Source of the DNA: Annona cherimola
Taxonomy: Eukaryota; Streptophyta; Magnoliopsida; Magnoliales; Annonaceae
Reading direction: 5' to 3'
Length of the DNA: 64,000 nt
NCBI GenBank assembly: GCA_030490835.1
Contig: CM059971.1
Span: 99,886,095 to 99,950,094, forward strand
Under the pieces are notes generated by a model. It searched no databases, was not told the origin of the DNA, and saw only the letters and a program-made list of their open reading frames with translations. Position 1 is the stretch's first letter. Each line of letters starts with the position of its first letter. Made by a program: the position numbers and the translations under genes. Positions 35,131 to 46,200 of this stretch are shown here, piece after piece.

Positions 35131-35793
35131 CTAGGTGATTTCATTGGGTTTATAAAGTTTATAGCCCTCTCCACCTTTTCTAGCTCCAATGGTCTGGTCA
35201 GTAGTTGGTTATCCTCCACTTGAATGCTAAAGTTTACCAAATCAAGAACCCTCTCCATCCCCACTGGATTTGAACAATTGAACAAATCAGAGAAATGTGA
35301 GAAAACTGTGTACTCAATCCCTGTTGATCCATAATCCAATTCCCATTCCCATCCTCTAATCCTTCTATGTAGTTCTTCCTTCTTCTGTTTGACACTTGTT
35401 TATGAAAGAACTTTGTGTTTCTGTCCCCCAGTCTCAGCCACTCGGCCTTAGCCCTCTGCTTCCATATCATCTCTTCATCCTCAAGGAGCAGGTATATCTT
35501 CTTCTCTATATTTCTGATCTCCTCATCCCTTTCATCCGTGGGTTGCCTCAACTTTTAGAAGTTGCAGGTTCTCTTAGATTTCTTTACCATCACATTTCTC
35601 ATCTTTTTTTATTCCAATCCATTAATCTCTGCCACATTTCTGGATTTTCTTGCTGATTCTTTCAAACGAAGGTAAGTTTCGGGCTTCAAATGATTGGCAA
35701 GCCTTTTGAATTACCTCATGAGCTTCCTTGTCTCTTGCCCGAAAAAGCTCATACCTGAATCTCCTTTGTTGCTTCCGTTCAGTCCTCCTCATA

Positions 35794-36550
35794 TAGATGT
35801 GCAACTCGGGTCGGGTTGTACTGGGTTTGGGTTCACCGAAATCCTAATATTAAAATTTGGGTTCGGACCGGGTTGGCGTTGGTTTCGGGTTGAAATTCAA
35901 GTCACTTTCAAACCAATAAAAGTTGAAATTACTAATAAAGATAACAAATTTTTTAAACATTATTGCATTTGTACATAAATAATTTACACGTAAATATATT
36001 TATATAACTTGTGATATCTTTGTTTTGATAAAAGTTGATTTTTTTAATTAAAAAATAATTCTAAATATAATGAACACGATTAATTTACATATAACAATCA
36101 ATGTAAGAAAAATAAATAAGATTACATGAAATCATAATCTAAAGTTTAATGAAAATGAAACTTACACACCTCGTAGTTAATTAGTATATATGTAATAATT
36201 TTAAAGAGTTAATATATTTATAATTATTTGTAAATAAAGTTAATATAGATGTACTATATTCAACTTCTATGAACAAATGTATATAATATTTAGATTTTAG
36301 AAGAAACATTTTACAATTTAATTAGGTTTTGATTATATAGAATAACTTTTATGACAATTATAATTGAATACTTAATGCATAAATAAATATAACTAATTTA
36401 ATAAATTAGAAAGAATATCGGGTTCGAACCGAGTCAAATTTTGGTACCAGGCTATGCAAACCCGATATTGGTTTCAAGTTTTCTCGAGTCGGGTTGAAAC
36501 CAATTGAGTCGGGCGGGTTCAGACCGGTCCAATACCAAGTTGCACCACTA
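35794..36550. mobile_element. hAT-like element inside L1 ORF2
   Basis: A 757-bp element with termini TAGATGTGCAACTCGGGTCG and CCAAGTTGCACCACTA. Flanking 8-mers TCCTCATA and TCCCCACA match at 6 of 8 positions. Subterminal GGGTTCGGACCGGGTTGG and GGGTTGAAACC motifs relate it to the elements at 5490 and 15350. The centre is AT-rich and non-coding. Confidence 0.7.
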
Positions 36551-37259
36551 TCCCCACATCCAAAAGTAGACAAATGGGACCATGGCCTGATGAAGTTGCT
36601 GATGTAGTTTGGTAAAGGAGGAGTGATTTCCAATTGTGATTTGCTAGTCCCCTATCGAACCTTGCCTCAAATCTTTCCAACCCCATTCTTCTATTGCTCC
36701 ATGTCATCAAATGGCCCACAAAACCCATGTCCTCTATGCCACAATAGTCTAGAACTTCCTTGAAAAGATACATTTGTCTCTCCCCTCTAATTTTATTACT
36801 TCTGACTTTTGAGAGATCCAAGACTTCATTGAAATCCCCCAAGACAACCCATGGAAGTGATGAAAGGTAGCTCAAATGCCTTAGAGTGTTCCAGGACTCA
36901 ATTCTCCTATGCACCTCCGGAATTCCATAGAAACTTGTTACCCTCTAAAGAAGATTTTGAGCTTGAAAAAGAACTTCTGCACCCATATAGTTTTTAGAGA
37001 AGGAGCTGACACGAACATCCCACTCTTCATTCCACAATAGAGCAAGACCTCTTCTGCATTCACATGCCACTTCCAAACAGTTTTTAAACCCCATCATCCT
37101 CCTAATAACCTCCATCTCACTTGTTGTCTTCTTTGTTTCGCAAAGAAAGACAACTATGGGAGCTTCCCTCCTGAGCAAATCTAGGAGGTTTCGAATTGCC
37201 CGTGGGTTCCCAAGCCCACGAAAATTCTATGCAAGTAGATTCATTGGCTCTGGTGGGGC

Positions 37260-39176
37260 TGAGAAGTTTCTTCAGCCTCCGCCATTTCCATCTCCATCCC
37301 TTCCTTTGCCCCCTCTGTTCTCCTTTTCTTTTGTTTTACCTCACCCTCTTCTCTCCCCTTTCCCCCTTCACCATATATCTTTTTTGCCCATTACCCTTCC
37401 CTAGCCTCCCAGGCTTAATCCCTTCTCCCCTCTCACCTAAGCTTTCATTAGTCTTCCCCCTCTGGCCCAACTCTTCTTCCTTTTCTTCCCTAGACGAAAC
37501 TTCTGTTTTCTCTGACCCCTATTTTCCCTTCCTTCTCTTGAGTCTTGAGACCAACCCAAGACCACTCCCTTTCTTATCCCTCGTTCCCTAATATTACCTC
37601 CCCTATATTGGTCTTTTGCTCAGCTCCCTCCTTAGACTGATACGCTTCCTGAATGAAATCCAACCCCCTTAGCAGAATTTGAAGACTCTTTCCTGAATTC
37701 TCCTCCTGTCTTTCCCCTAATTTCCAGAATTTTTGTTCCTCCCCTAGCTTTCCTCTATTGAAGTGACCTCTATTTCCTTCTTGGGGCTCCTGAAGTCCTC
37801 TTTTTTTATAAGCTTGTAGTGCTGATTCTTCACTTCTTCTAGTAGGCTCACATATTCCCTCTGCTTTTGTCCCGTTTCCCCCTTTTCTATTATCTCTCCG
37901 TGTTCCCATTCCTCCCTACCTCCAATGTTCATCACTGATAGTCCCCAGATTTCTCCTTTTTCCTCCCTCCTTTACCTCTTTCTCCTCCATTTCCTGTTTT
38001 ATTTTCCCCTGCTCCTCCCCTGCTTTCCTACTTATCTCCATCCCCATTGGTTCCTCATTTTTCTTTGCCCCTGTCCATAGTTTCCCCCCTTTCTACCCTA
38101 TATTTCCATCACTCTCCCCCCACTTCCTTTTTGCTCCATCTCCCTTGGTTCCCTATTTCCCCACCTTTCTCTTGTTCCCCCGCCCCTTTATTTCTTCGAG
38201 GACCTTTCTCGTCCTCCTACCTCCATTGTTTTCTACCAGTACCAGCTTGCCTTCATCATATGTTTCCTCTCCTGGTTCAGAGGTGTCCATCTCCACCGGA
38301 AGATCTTCTTCCAGCTGAGCATTATTCCCTACCCCTTGGTACATTTTTGGGAACACTCGATTTCCTTCCCCATATTCGCCTTTCAGACCCACTGTTTTGA
38401 AACCTTCCCTCAAATAGCATCCGTAAGGTAAGTTTTCCTTGTTCTGCTCCCCTTAGCTCCCTGTGTCCTCCCACTCCTTGAAAGCGTGTCCTATTTTTCC
38501 GCAGCTGTAACAGAAGATTGGAAATCGCTGATATTGGAAACGAACCCACTTTTTGTTGCTACTCCACACTTGATGAAAATTTCTCTCCTAATAGGCTCCC
38601 TTATATCAATCTCGACTTTGATTATTACGCTTGTTGTTGAGGGGTTCATCTCATAATAGGTGTCGAACAATTTACCCACCACGTCGCCCAGGATCTGCCT
38701 CTGCACGAAGATCGAGTAGTCCTTTGTTGCAATCCAGATCAGGGACGTGAGATGCTCGAGCTGCCCTTGCTCAATCGGCGAGTTCGGTTCCTGCATAAGT
38801 AGCATCTTCCGGTCATACACCCATGGTCGGCCTTGCATTACCATATTTCTATCCTCCTTAGACCCAAAAGAGATCTTATACAAGTTTTTGTCCATCTCCT
38901 CAAAGGTGTAGGGCGTCTTCGTTTTTCATATTCTTTTCAATGTAGCCTTGAAAAGTTCCCGATTGTATGATTTTTTTGACCATAAGGTACACAACACTGC
39001 AAGTTTTCCACCTGGATCTATTTTTGAGAACTTCTCGCCTTCAATAGCCAGTGTTTGGATCTCTTTTAGGAGGAGGTCCTCCTCTTTCGGCGCTATCTTG
39101 TTCGCTTTTCCGCTGATTTGCTTGTTGTCCTTTCTCCCCCAACCGACGCCCTAGCTTTGATGATGCTGCTCGCCAT
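37260..39176 (-). pseudogene. L1 ORF1: DUF4283-type RNA-binding protein with broken zinc knuckle
   Basis: A likely start is ATG 39174-39176 (MASSIIKARAS), soon followed by a stop. The conserved part (about 38895-38500) reads YKISFGSKEDRNMVMQGRPW, then IPRREIF-like text, resembling plant L1 ORF1 (DUF4283). The knuckle reads CYSCGKIGHAFKEW, so the fourth ligand Cys is replaced by Trp. The C-terminal half (37.3-38.4 kb) is a purine-rich low-complexity stretch on the minus strand. Several stops and frameshifts make it a pseudogene. Confidence 0.75.
37280..38480 (-). repeat. Purine-rich low-complexity tract
   Basis: About 1.2 kb of CT-rich plus strand, many CCCTTTCCC and TCTTCTCCC runs, forming the 3' half of L1 ORF1. 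The long open frames on the plus strand here are composition artefacts. Confidence 0.6.
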
Positions 39177-39350
39177 GATTTCTCCAGGACGGGTTCGATC
39201 TTCCTCGCTTCCTGTTGAGCCCTAAATTGATTTTCCTCTGCCAAACCCCTCTAGCAAATTCCCTCCAACACCCGAGATTGTGCGCGAAAATTTTCTCCCC
39301 TTGCAGTCTCACTCGAGTTGCGGCTATTGTGTTAGCTAGACTCAGGTTGT

Positions 39351-41041
39351 GCGTGGCTGGATGAAAATTGGGGTAAAAATCTTCGAATGTAAAGGAAATA
39401 ATCTGATGCAAAGACGACGATGATAAATAAAGAAAATAAAATTAAAATTGATTGGATATTCGCACAGACAGTTATATAAAAATAATTGAAGAGTAATATA
39501 ATTTGTATAAAAAATGTAAAAAAATACTTACTCTTAATATTTAAGTTGATATTTTGCCAATTCAAACGCACGTGTATTTTCTTTATTATTGAGTGTGCTT
39601 AACATAAAACAAAAGTATGTTTTGTAACGTGAAATTTTCAGTTTGTCGAAAATATTGGTTTTATGTTTAGTCCAGGTTGTTAAGTGTGAAAATTGAAAGG
39701 AAAAAAAAAATAGCAACAGTACGTTCTGCGAAGTTTCTTGAAAGTTTAAAGTGGACCGTTGAATATTTTAAAGATTTCAATACGTTATTTTTATGGCATA
39801 TTTCAAGGCACTCGAGATGCTTGAATGAGATATGAATGATCCAGAATTTTTGTTTTCAATATAGTTTTTTATATTTTTAATAATTTATTATTTTCAATTA
39901 GCATTGTTGTATTTTATTCGAAAATACTTATATGAAACTCCTCTTTTATATAATCTCTTTTATTTATAAATTTTTGATAGTTGATTGAAAATCTATTTCC
40001 TCTGTTGCATCTAACATTATTTATAGTATTTTGGAAGTCATGTCACTTGTCTAGTATTATTATACATAGTCTCATTTAATAAATGTGTAAATTAATGTAA
40101 TAAAATAATTTATTATTAACTATCAATTTTAAAAATGTATTTTCAACATCTAAATTGTCTAAAATATTATTTTACATGAAAAAATAATTTTATAAAGTAT
40201 TGTTATATTTTAATATAAATGTAAATGAATCTAAGTATTTTTCCCAACTTAGATATGAATATACCTATTTTTTAGCAGATATGACCCGTGCATATATTTA
40301 AATTAAATGAAACTTATTCAATTAAATAAACAAATGATGTTAAATTTAATTAATAAATTAAGTTTTTCATTAAGCATCAAACATTTAAAATTTAAAAAGG
40401 CTATGTAAAATTGTTTTTATGTAACTGATTAGATTATATCGGAGTGAGTTAGTATTTTATTTTTTCCTTCGAGTCACCCGAGACATAGCCAGGTGAAATT
40501 AACATTATATGGTGCATAAGTGTGGGTCTGACCTTGAGTTTGGGAGAAAGCAAAAATCTCATGGCCTGTTTCATAATTTATAAAACCTTTAGTTGAAAAT
40601 TTTTTAATATACAAGTTTTTAATTTGAAAAAATAATAAGATATAATATAAGTAATAATGAAAAGTAAAAACAAATAAAATTAAAATAGATAAGTTACTTA
40701 TGTAACCAATCCAAAATCAAGATAGCATATGAAATTAATTAATTTGAATTGTGAGCATGCATCATTTTCAATTTTGAGAATGAGACGAAATGACATGAGA
40801 TGAAATGAGAAAATCTCTCAAGGATGATACAAATGGATAAGATGGGACGAAAACATTGAAAGACTGTTTTGGAAGTTGAGAAATGAGTGAGAACTAAGAT
40901 ACTACATACCTTGTTAATTACTGAACTGTCTTACTTTTCATATTTTATTTATATATCTTAATCATTTTTCACACAATTTTATATAACTACCATATATATT
41001 CCAACTTTATTCCGGCTGTATCTGTCATATTTATTCCATTT
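39351..41041. other. AT-rich stretch with MITE remnants
   Basis: No gene seen. Tourist-like interior strings recur at about 39400-39530 and at 40563-40705. Similar reversed AT-rich text at about 40920-41041 continues after the solo LTR, so the LTR landed in an older repeat. Confidence 0.5.
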
Positions 41042-41046
41042 CTACC

Positions 41047-42222
41047 TGTTGACACCCTACCCTCGGGGCTCAAATATGGATAAATTGAAATGAATTTCAA
41101 GCCCAAGAAAATTCAACACAAAAAGAAAATCAAGGCAACCAAGCGGGCCCTCCCGCACTCAGCCCACGGAGCGAAGCTCCACCAAGCCTCGAAGCAGGCT
41201 TTTTAAAAAAAAACCAAATCTGGCCCACAAAGAGCGAAGCTCCCACAGGCCACCTCAACGGGCTCCACAAAGCAGCCCACCAGACAAAACAAATGGGCTT
41301 AGCCAAGCTCTAGCCCACTAAAGCCTCGGAAGCAGGCTTCTCTACAATTTTGGGCCTCCACAACGGCCCACCCAAAAGCCATGGGCTAAGCCAAGCTCTA
41401 GCCCACAAAGACAAGCTTATGGACCAAGTCCAAAACCATTTAAGAGGCCCAAAGCCCATGACCCCAACTCAAGACCAAGTCCATGGACCAAGTCCATGAT
41501 CCCACTTAAGCCCAAGCCCATGGACCAAGTCCATGACCTCAAGGGAGCCCAAAACCCACTCCACCATCTATAAAAGGAGGAGCTCCCTTCTCATTTGGAC
41601 ACTTGAAGAGAGGCATCCCAAGGGGAGGACGGGAGTCTGCAGCAACGCCCCCGGCATCCCGGCTTCCATGCTCTACGCGCTCCACGCCTCTCTTCCCATT
41701 TCCCCCTTTCCATCTCTCCCGTTCTCTTAAACCCTTTTTATTTTCCCCCTTTTACGCCGTGTAAACCGCCTCGGGTTGGCAGATTTCTCCATATTTGCTT
41801 CAACCCGTAGGCCGGAACCCATACTCTGTGTTGCTAGTGCCTTATCTCTTTAAATAGGGGCCGATCTCCCTTTAAAGATCGGTGGCGACTCCATTTTCAT
41901 TATTTTCTTGTGTGCGTGTTTGAGCTAACGCCCCGGCAAGGTGGGTGCACGCGGGTCCGCAGATTCCAGCATAGTACGCTGTCGTTATGCTGCCGGATTT
42001 GTGACTTGACCCGTGTACGGAAGCCCCGTCTTAGCCGTCATGCCGCCAAAAACACGAGAAAACGCCTATATGCCCATTTTTCTAAAAAACGTGAGGCCTA
42101 ACTCATTTTACCCCATGTGAATGCAGGAAATCCGAGCCCACGTCGCTTTTCAACACAATCCACATTTTCAAGGTCCGGGAAACCATTCCGAGCCCACCGT
42201 AGCGCTCACGGCGGGTGCTACA
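41047..42222. mobile_element. Solo LTR of a Ty3/gypsy-like retrotransposon
   Basis: 1176 bp from TGTTGACACCCTACCCTCGG to GGCGGGTGCTACA, flanked by the perfect 5-bp duplication CTACC (41042-41046 and 42223-42227). It contains a TATAAAAG box at 41569-41576. GGTGGCGACTCC near 41881 and GGCCCA-rich text are reminiscent of large gypsy LTRs of the Tat/Ogre type, but the clade is only a guess. No internal region remains, so recombination between two LTRs probably removed it. The few open frames inside are not genes. Confidence 0.85.
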
Positions 42223-42365
42223 CTACCATTTATACTCCACGTAAAAAATCCCTCGAATGAGAAATGATTGCATGAAATGTAAACGAGAAAAAGTTAGAAA
42301 ATGTAAGAAGTAAAGCTGTCGTGGGGAAAATGAAAAACTGCATATAAAATTAGAAAATATTTTTA

Positions 42366-42610
42366 AGGATATGTTTTGCTAAACAGAAAAATATTTCAAG
42401 TTAAAACTTGTTATTTTCCACAATCACTTTATTTTTTAGTTACCAATTCATATCTTCCTATACAATTACTACGTTTCAATCATTTTTATATAATTATCTA
42501 TATAATTAACAAATCTATTTTAATTTTATTCTCTTTATTACTCATCGTTATCTTATAATTTCGTATTATTTTTTGTCAATCCAAAAATTTATAATTTCCC
42601 AAATATACCC
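42366..42610. mobile_element. Tourist-like MITE, reversed, diverged
   Basis: Bounded by GGATATGTTTTGC and CAAATATACCC, next to TTAA on the left. The interior TTTCCACAATCACTTTATTTT and CATATCTTCCTATACAATTA match the reverse complement of the family. Confidence 0.6.
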
Positions 42611-42867
42611 TTGGAATGTAATTCACATAAAATATTAAAATCCATCCGATCAAATGAAATGATTCCAATGACCTTAAGACAATTTTTTTTTTTTGCATAA
42701 ACTAGGGGTGTAAATTAGGGCGGGTCACCAGCTAACCACCTGATAAAATTAATGTTTTTTAATTTAATACATGAATTTATTAAAAATTTTGATCAAAATT
42801 CAAAATATGGTCAAGATAGATCAACTATATCCCGACTTGCAGAATCTTGACTTGTCCTATATATAGT

Positions 42868-44500
42868 TAGGATAAATTTCTATGATACTCATAATATTCG
42901 CTTATTATTCATTTCATATCCCTGACATTTTGATAATTCAGCCCATAATTCCTCCAGAGCACGCCGTAACCTTCCGTTAGTCAACTTTCACGCCAAGCAA
43001 AAATGTCGCCGTTTTTTTTGGGCTGAAACCCACGCCTGCTCATCCTCTCTTCCACCTTTTATTTCTTTCATTCCCTTCTGTTTCACCCTTTCTTCCCCGT
43101 CACCCTCCATCTGCACTCAAATCAACGTCGGAACAGAGTTGGATTGTCGGTTTGTTTTCTTGCGCATATAACTACTGGCAAATTGAATTGGATGATGCTG
43201 AGCAGGTGACGGATTTTCTCGACGTCGATTTGCCCGATCGAGCTCCTCACCACGAAATCAGCCGTCGCCACCACCCTCATCTCCTACAAATTCCATTACA
43301 CGTGGCAGTCCTCTCGCCGTCTCAACTTCAATTCCGAATTCCTTAGCATCGTCGCCAAGGCTTGCACCAAAATCAGGCAGCAGGAGCGGCTAGCCAAAAC
43401 GTTGGCATTCGTCGTCGACGGCGTCCTCGCCGCGCATCCCAACTCCATCTCTGCCTACCGAATCTCCCACTACAATCCCGACTGCGCCGTCGACCTGCCT
43501 AGATGGGTGGATTGCCTCGGAAAGAGGAATCCAATAGTTGAATCTCGTGTGTCATGGCCCCTACATGCTCCCATTCTAAGACGAGATTCCCAAGCCCTTT
43601 TCCAAATTCCCATATGAGCTCGTCACCTGCGGATCACTACGGATGCTGGAGTCGAAATGGGTGGGTTCGGACGACACTCACCCATTCGCTGCCGCCCTCA
43701 ACCTCATCTCCCTCACGCTCAAGGCGTCACTTTTTCCAACGAAATGGTTTGTGGCATCCTCGAGCACTACGCTTGTCTATAGACTTTAGTACTGCTGCAC
43801 TAAAGCTGTCTGAAGAAGGTGAAGAACCATGCAGCTAGCCTCAATAGATTGGAGGTAATTTAAGGGGAGGATGGAAGCCTGTGCAGCATGGACATTCACA
43901 TCCCCAATGCTACGAAGCTAGTGCTATGTGGCGGATTGCGAGGGCCCTGTTGAGATCATCACCCCAAATCTTCAATTCCTTTGTGCGCATCGCAACAGAG
44001 GGCTAGATGGATCATGGATGGAATAGAAGAATTATGGTGGGGTGCAAGAGGAATTTGGATATTATTGCTAAGTGTTTCGGATGTTCATGGAGTAAGTTGA
44101 TGTTGTATACTCATCGCAGCTCTATTTTTTAAAAAATCGAATATTTTTAATCATCATTGTTGTTATTTTGAGATTGTCATGCAGATCTGTTCGGTGGAGA
44201 GATACCCATTTGAGCAGCTACGGAGGCTAGCAATGGAAGTGGATTTGAATGATCTCGAGAGCGTGTCATCGAAGCAGAGAAGGGCGCTGGGAGCAGCTAG
44301 GAAATAAATTTTTGTTCTTCTTGAGGTTACGAATACGTGAGGGCAAATATGTCATTTCATTGTGCATTCGACGGGCGTTTAGGCTTTTTGTGACAGCAGT
44401 GATAGTAGAGGAACCAGGAGTTGCGCGCAAAGGATAAATTACTGAAATGGTCAGGGTACGAAAGAAATAAGGGGATTAACGTGTAAAATTACGGAACTGT
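42868..44500. mobile_element. Possible Pack-type TIR element carrying an F-box fragment
   Basis: The left flank (42868-43010), with TCATATCCCTGACATTTTGA, CCCATAATTCCTCC and CGCCAAGCAAAAATGTCG, resembles the arm of the element at 61580-62065. The right flank (44330-44500), with GTGAGGGCAAATATGTCATT and ATGGTCAGGGTACGAAAGAA, resembles its opposite arm. The two flanks are weakly complementary to each other. I infer a TIR transposon that captured a gene piece; the boundaries are approximate. Confidence 0.4.
43152..44308 (+). pseudogene. F-box/LRR (FBD-like) gene fragment
   Basis: The plus strand around 43240-43560 reads LLTTKSAVATTLIS, then YTWQSSRRLNF, resembling the F-box of plant FBD/LRR proteins (LPTKSAVATS-LS-RWRYLW). 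Next comes VDGVLAAHPNSISAYRIS and VDLPRWVDCLGKRN, resembling the following LRR region. Similar text continues in other frames near 43600-43760 (FPYELVTCGSL, LNLISLTLKA) and 44190-44308 after a possible intron (acceptor TGTCATGCAG), ending in TAA. There are stops and frame changes. The GC content is clearly above the flanks. The family is inferred from pattern resemblance only. Confidence 0.5.
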
Positions 44501-45555
44501 AGAAAATAAAAAAGAGAATATTTTAATAAATGTGCGATTGATAAGAAATGATAGGGGGTATAATTAAAATAAATAGGTTTATTGTATATAATTAGTAGGG
44601 AAAATGATTACAATGCAGGAGTAAAAGTGAGAAAAATAGTGTGATTGACGGAGCAATGATTAATCTAAAGAAATCAAATTATATGATTTCTTACATTTGC
44701 ACGCCAACAAACATGTTCTGAGTAATATTGTGGGTATAAAAGAAATTTACTTATATATTTATTTATTATAAATCATAAGCATATTTTTTATTCATAGTCT
44801 TGTTTTTTTCAAATTATTACATTACTTATGATTAATTATATTAGCAAAATAAAAAAAAATAAGAGACATTTACATATATATATAATTCTTATGCATATTG
44901 TAATTTTACCACCATTTTGGAAATCTCACAAAAAATATTATTATTTTAAAAAATATTTTTATAAATGCCGAGATATATTTTGAATGGAGTATATTTTATT
45001 GACATATTTTAACAAATATAAATTATATTTACTCATGTCTTGTTTTAGTAATGATGTTTACTTTTTAATTAGTGAAATATTGAATCATACAATATTAAAA
45101 TTCAATGTATATGTGTTTCTACATTTGATATGTGTACAAATTATTATGGTTATTCCATTTAACTTGTATTTTTTACCTTACCCGCTGTCTTGATACCGAC
45201 TAATATTAATCTGAAGTTTGCCTCAGTATCTATTGAAAAAAGGTGAAAGTCAAATTAACCTTATTCCAACATAGTATAAAAACAACTTCAAGTAATTTTT
45301 TAAAATAAAATTTAAAAAAATAGAGTCAGATAAACCCATACCCGATTCCACCCATATCATAACTGTGGACTATAGTAATTATAACTCATGCAAGTGCGAC
45401 CTTACCTAGCACATCCCTTGCTATGTACATTTTTTCGAACAGAGTAGTATGCTACATTAGCAACATAGTTCGAACTATCCTGATACGGATACCCGTTCCC
45501 TTTTTCCCCACCCACCAAGTTAGATGTTTATGTTTAAATTAACATATTCTAAACT
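44501..45555. other. AT-rich stretch without recognised gene
   Basis: About 1 kb with long A/T runs. A MITE-like interior (GGTTTATTGTATATAATTAGT) is at about 44560-44720. No coding sequence or RNA gene is apparent. Confidence 0.5.
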
Positions 45556-45558
45556 AAA

Positions 45559-46200
45559 AGGTTTGTTTGGAAAGTAAAAAAAAAAAATTGCGCAAATTTT
45601 TTTTAAAACATAAGAAAATAACGTGGCATGATAGGAATAACGATGAGTAAATAGAAGAAAATTAAAATAGATAAATTAGATGTGTAGATATTTATGCAAA
45701 AATGATAAAAAGTAGCGTGACTGTATAGAAAAAAATGAAAAAAAAAATATATATAGTCGTGAAAAGTGAAAAGTGAAAAGTTTTATGTTGAAAAGTTTGC
45801 ATGTAAATGAATACTTTTTAAAAAAAAATTACTTTCCACAATTGCCATTTTTTAATTATTTTTTACATCTTATTATATGACTATTATATTTTTTAATTAT
45901 TTTCACACGACTACTTATACAATTAACTTATCTATTTATTCCTTTTACATCTTATCATTACTGTTATCATATTATATTATTATCTTTTATTTAAAAAACT
46001 TCTGCCCACAAAATTTTCATTAAAGAGTGTGCTTGACAATTTTAAAAAACGTCAAGTTAAAAACTTAAAACTTTTCACTTTTCATAACTACTATTATTTT
46101 TCATATATTCTTATGCAACTACTCTATTTTTTAATCATTTCCACGCAACTACCTATATAATTAACTTGTTTATTTTAACCTTATTTTATTTGTTTTTTAT
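45559..46200. mobile_element. Cluster of three diverged Tourist-like MITEs
   Basis: Unit one (about 45559-45812) starts GGTTTGTTTGGAAAG and reads forward. Unit two (about 45825-46020) reads in reverse, with ACTTTCCACAATTGCCATTT. Unit three (from about 46026, GAGTGTGCTTGACAATTTT) reads in reverse and is broken at about 46200 by the tandem array. Confidence 0.5.

Larger units (their letters stand above)
31580..37244 (-). pseudogene. L1 ORF2: endonuclease, reverse transcriptase, RNase H (inactivated)
   Basis: Starts at ATG 37242-37244 with MNLLA, but codon 6, normally the Trp of the conserved MNLLAWN start, is TAG (37227-37229). Endonuclease blocks follow: VFLCETK near 37.15 kb, LGDFNEVLDLSK and TWSNRRMG near 36.7 kb. 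After the hAT-like insertion the linker resumes (TERKQQRRFRYELF), then EWLRLGDRNTKFFH, the RT blocks SKAYDKVEWEYL and GRGVRQGDLLSLYLFLL, and the catalytic box, which reads FAND instead of FADD near 33930. A zinc-binding region (VFGWRLMKNALPTKANL) and RNase H (NLEAM, IETDS) follow. Frames change several times, so no active protein is possible. Confidence 0.88.
31498..39350 (-). mobile_element. Decayed plant L1 LINE with RNase H
   Basis: A minus-strand L1-type retrotransposon. The 3' end is the poly(A) seen as T10 near 31498-31509; the 5' end is near 39350 (approximate, no target duplication found). ORF1 lies at about 37.26-39.18 kb and ORF2 (endonuclease, RT, zinc-binding, RNase H) at about 31.58-37.24 kb. 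Both have many stops and frameshifts. Three later events mark it: a foldback insertion in RNase H, a 480-bp tandem duplication in RT, and a hAT-like insertion after the endonuclease. Confidence 0.88.

Noticed and set aside
37156..38400. Plus-strand proline/leucine/serine-rich frames
   Set aside because: Composition artefacts of the CT-rich strand opposite L1 ORF1.
41533..42101. Short open frames inside the solo LTR
   Set aside because: They lie within a bounded LTR with no homologous protein pattern.
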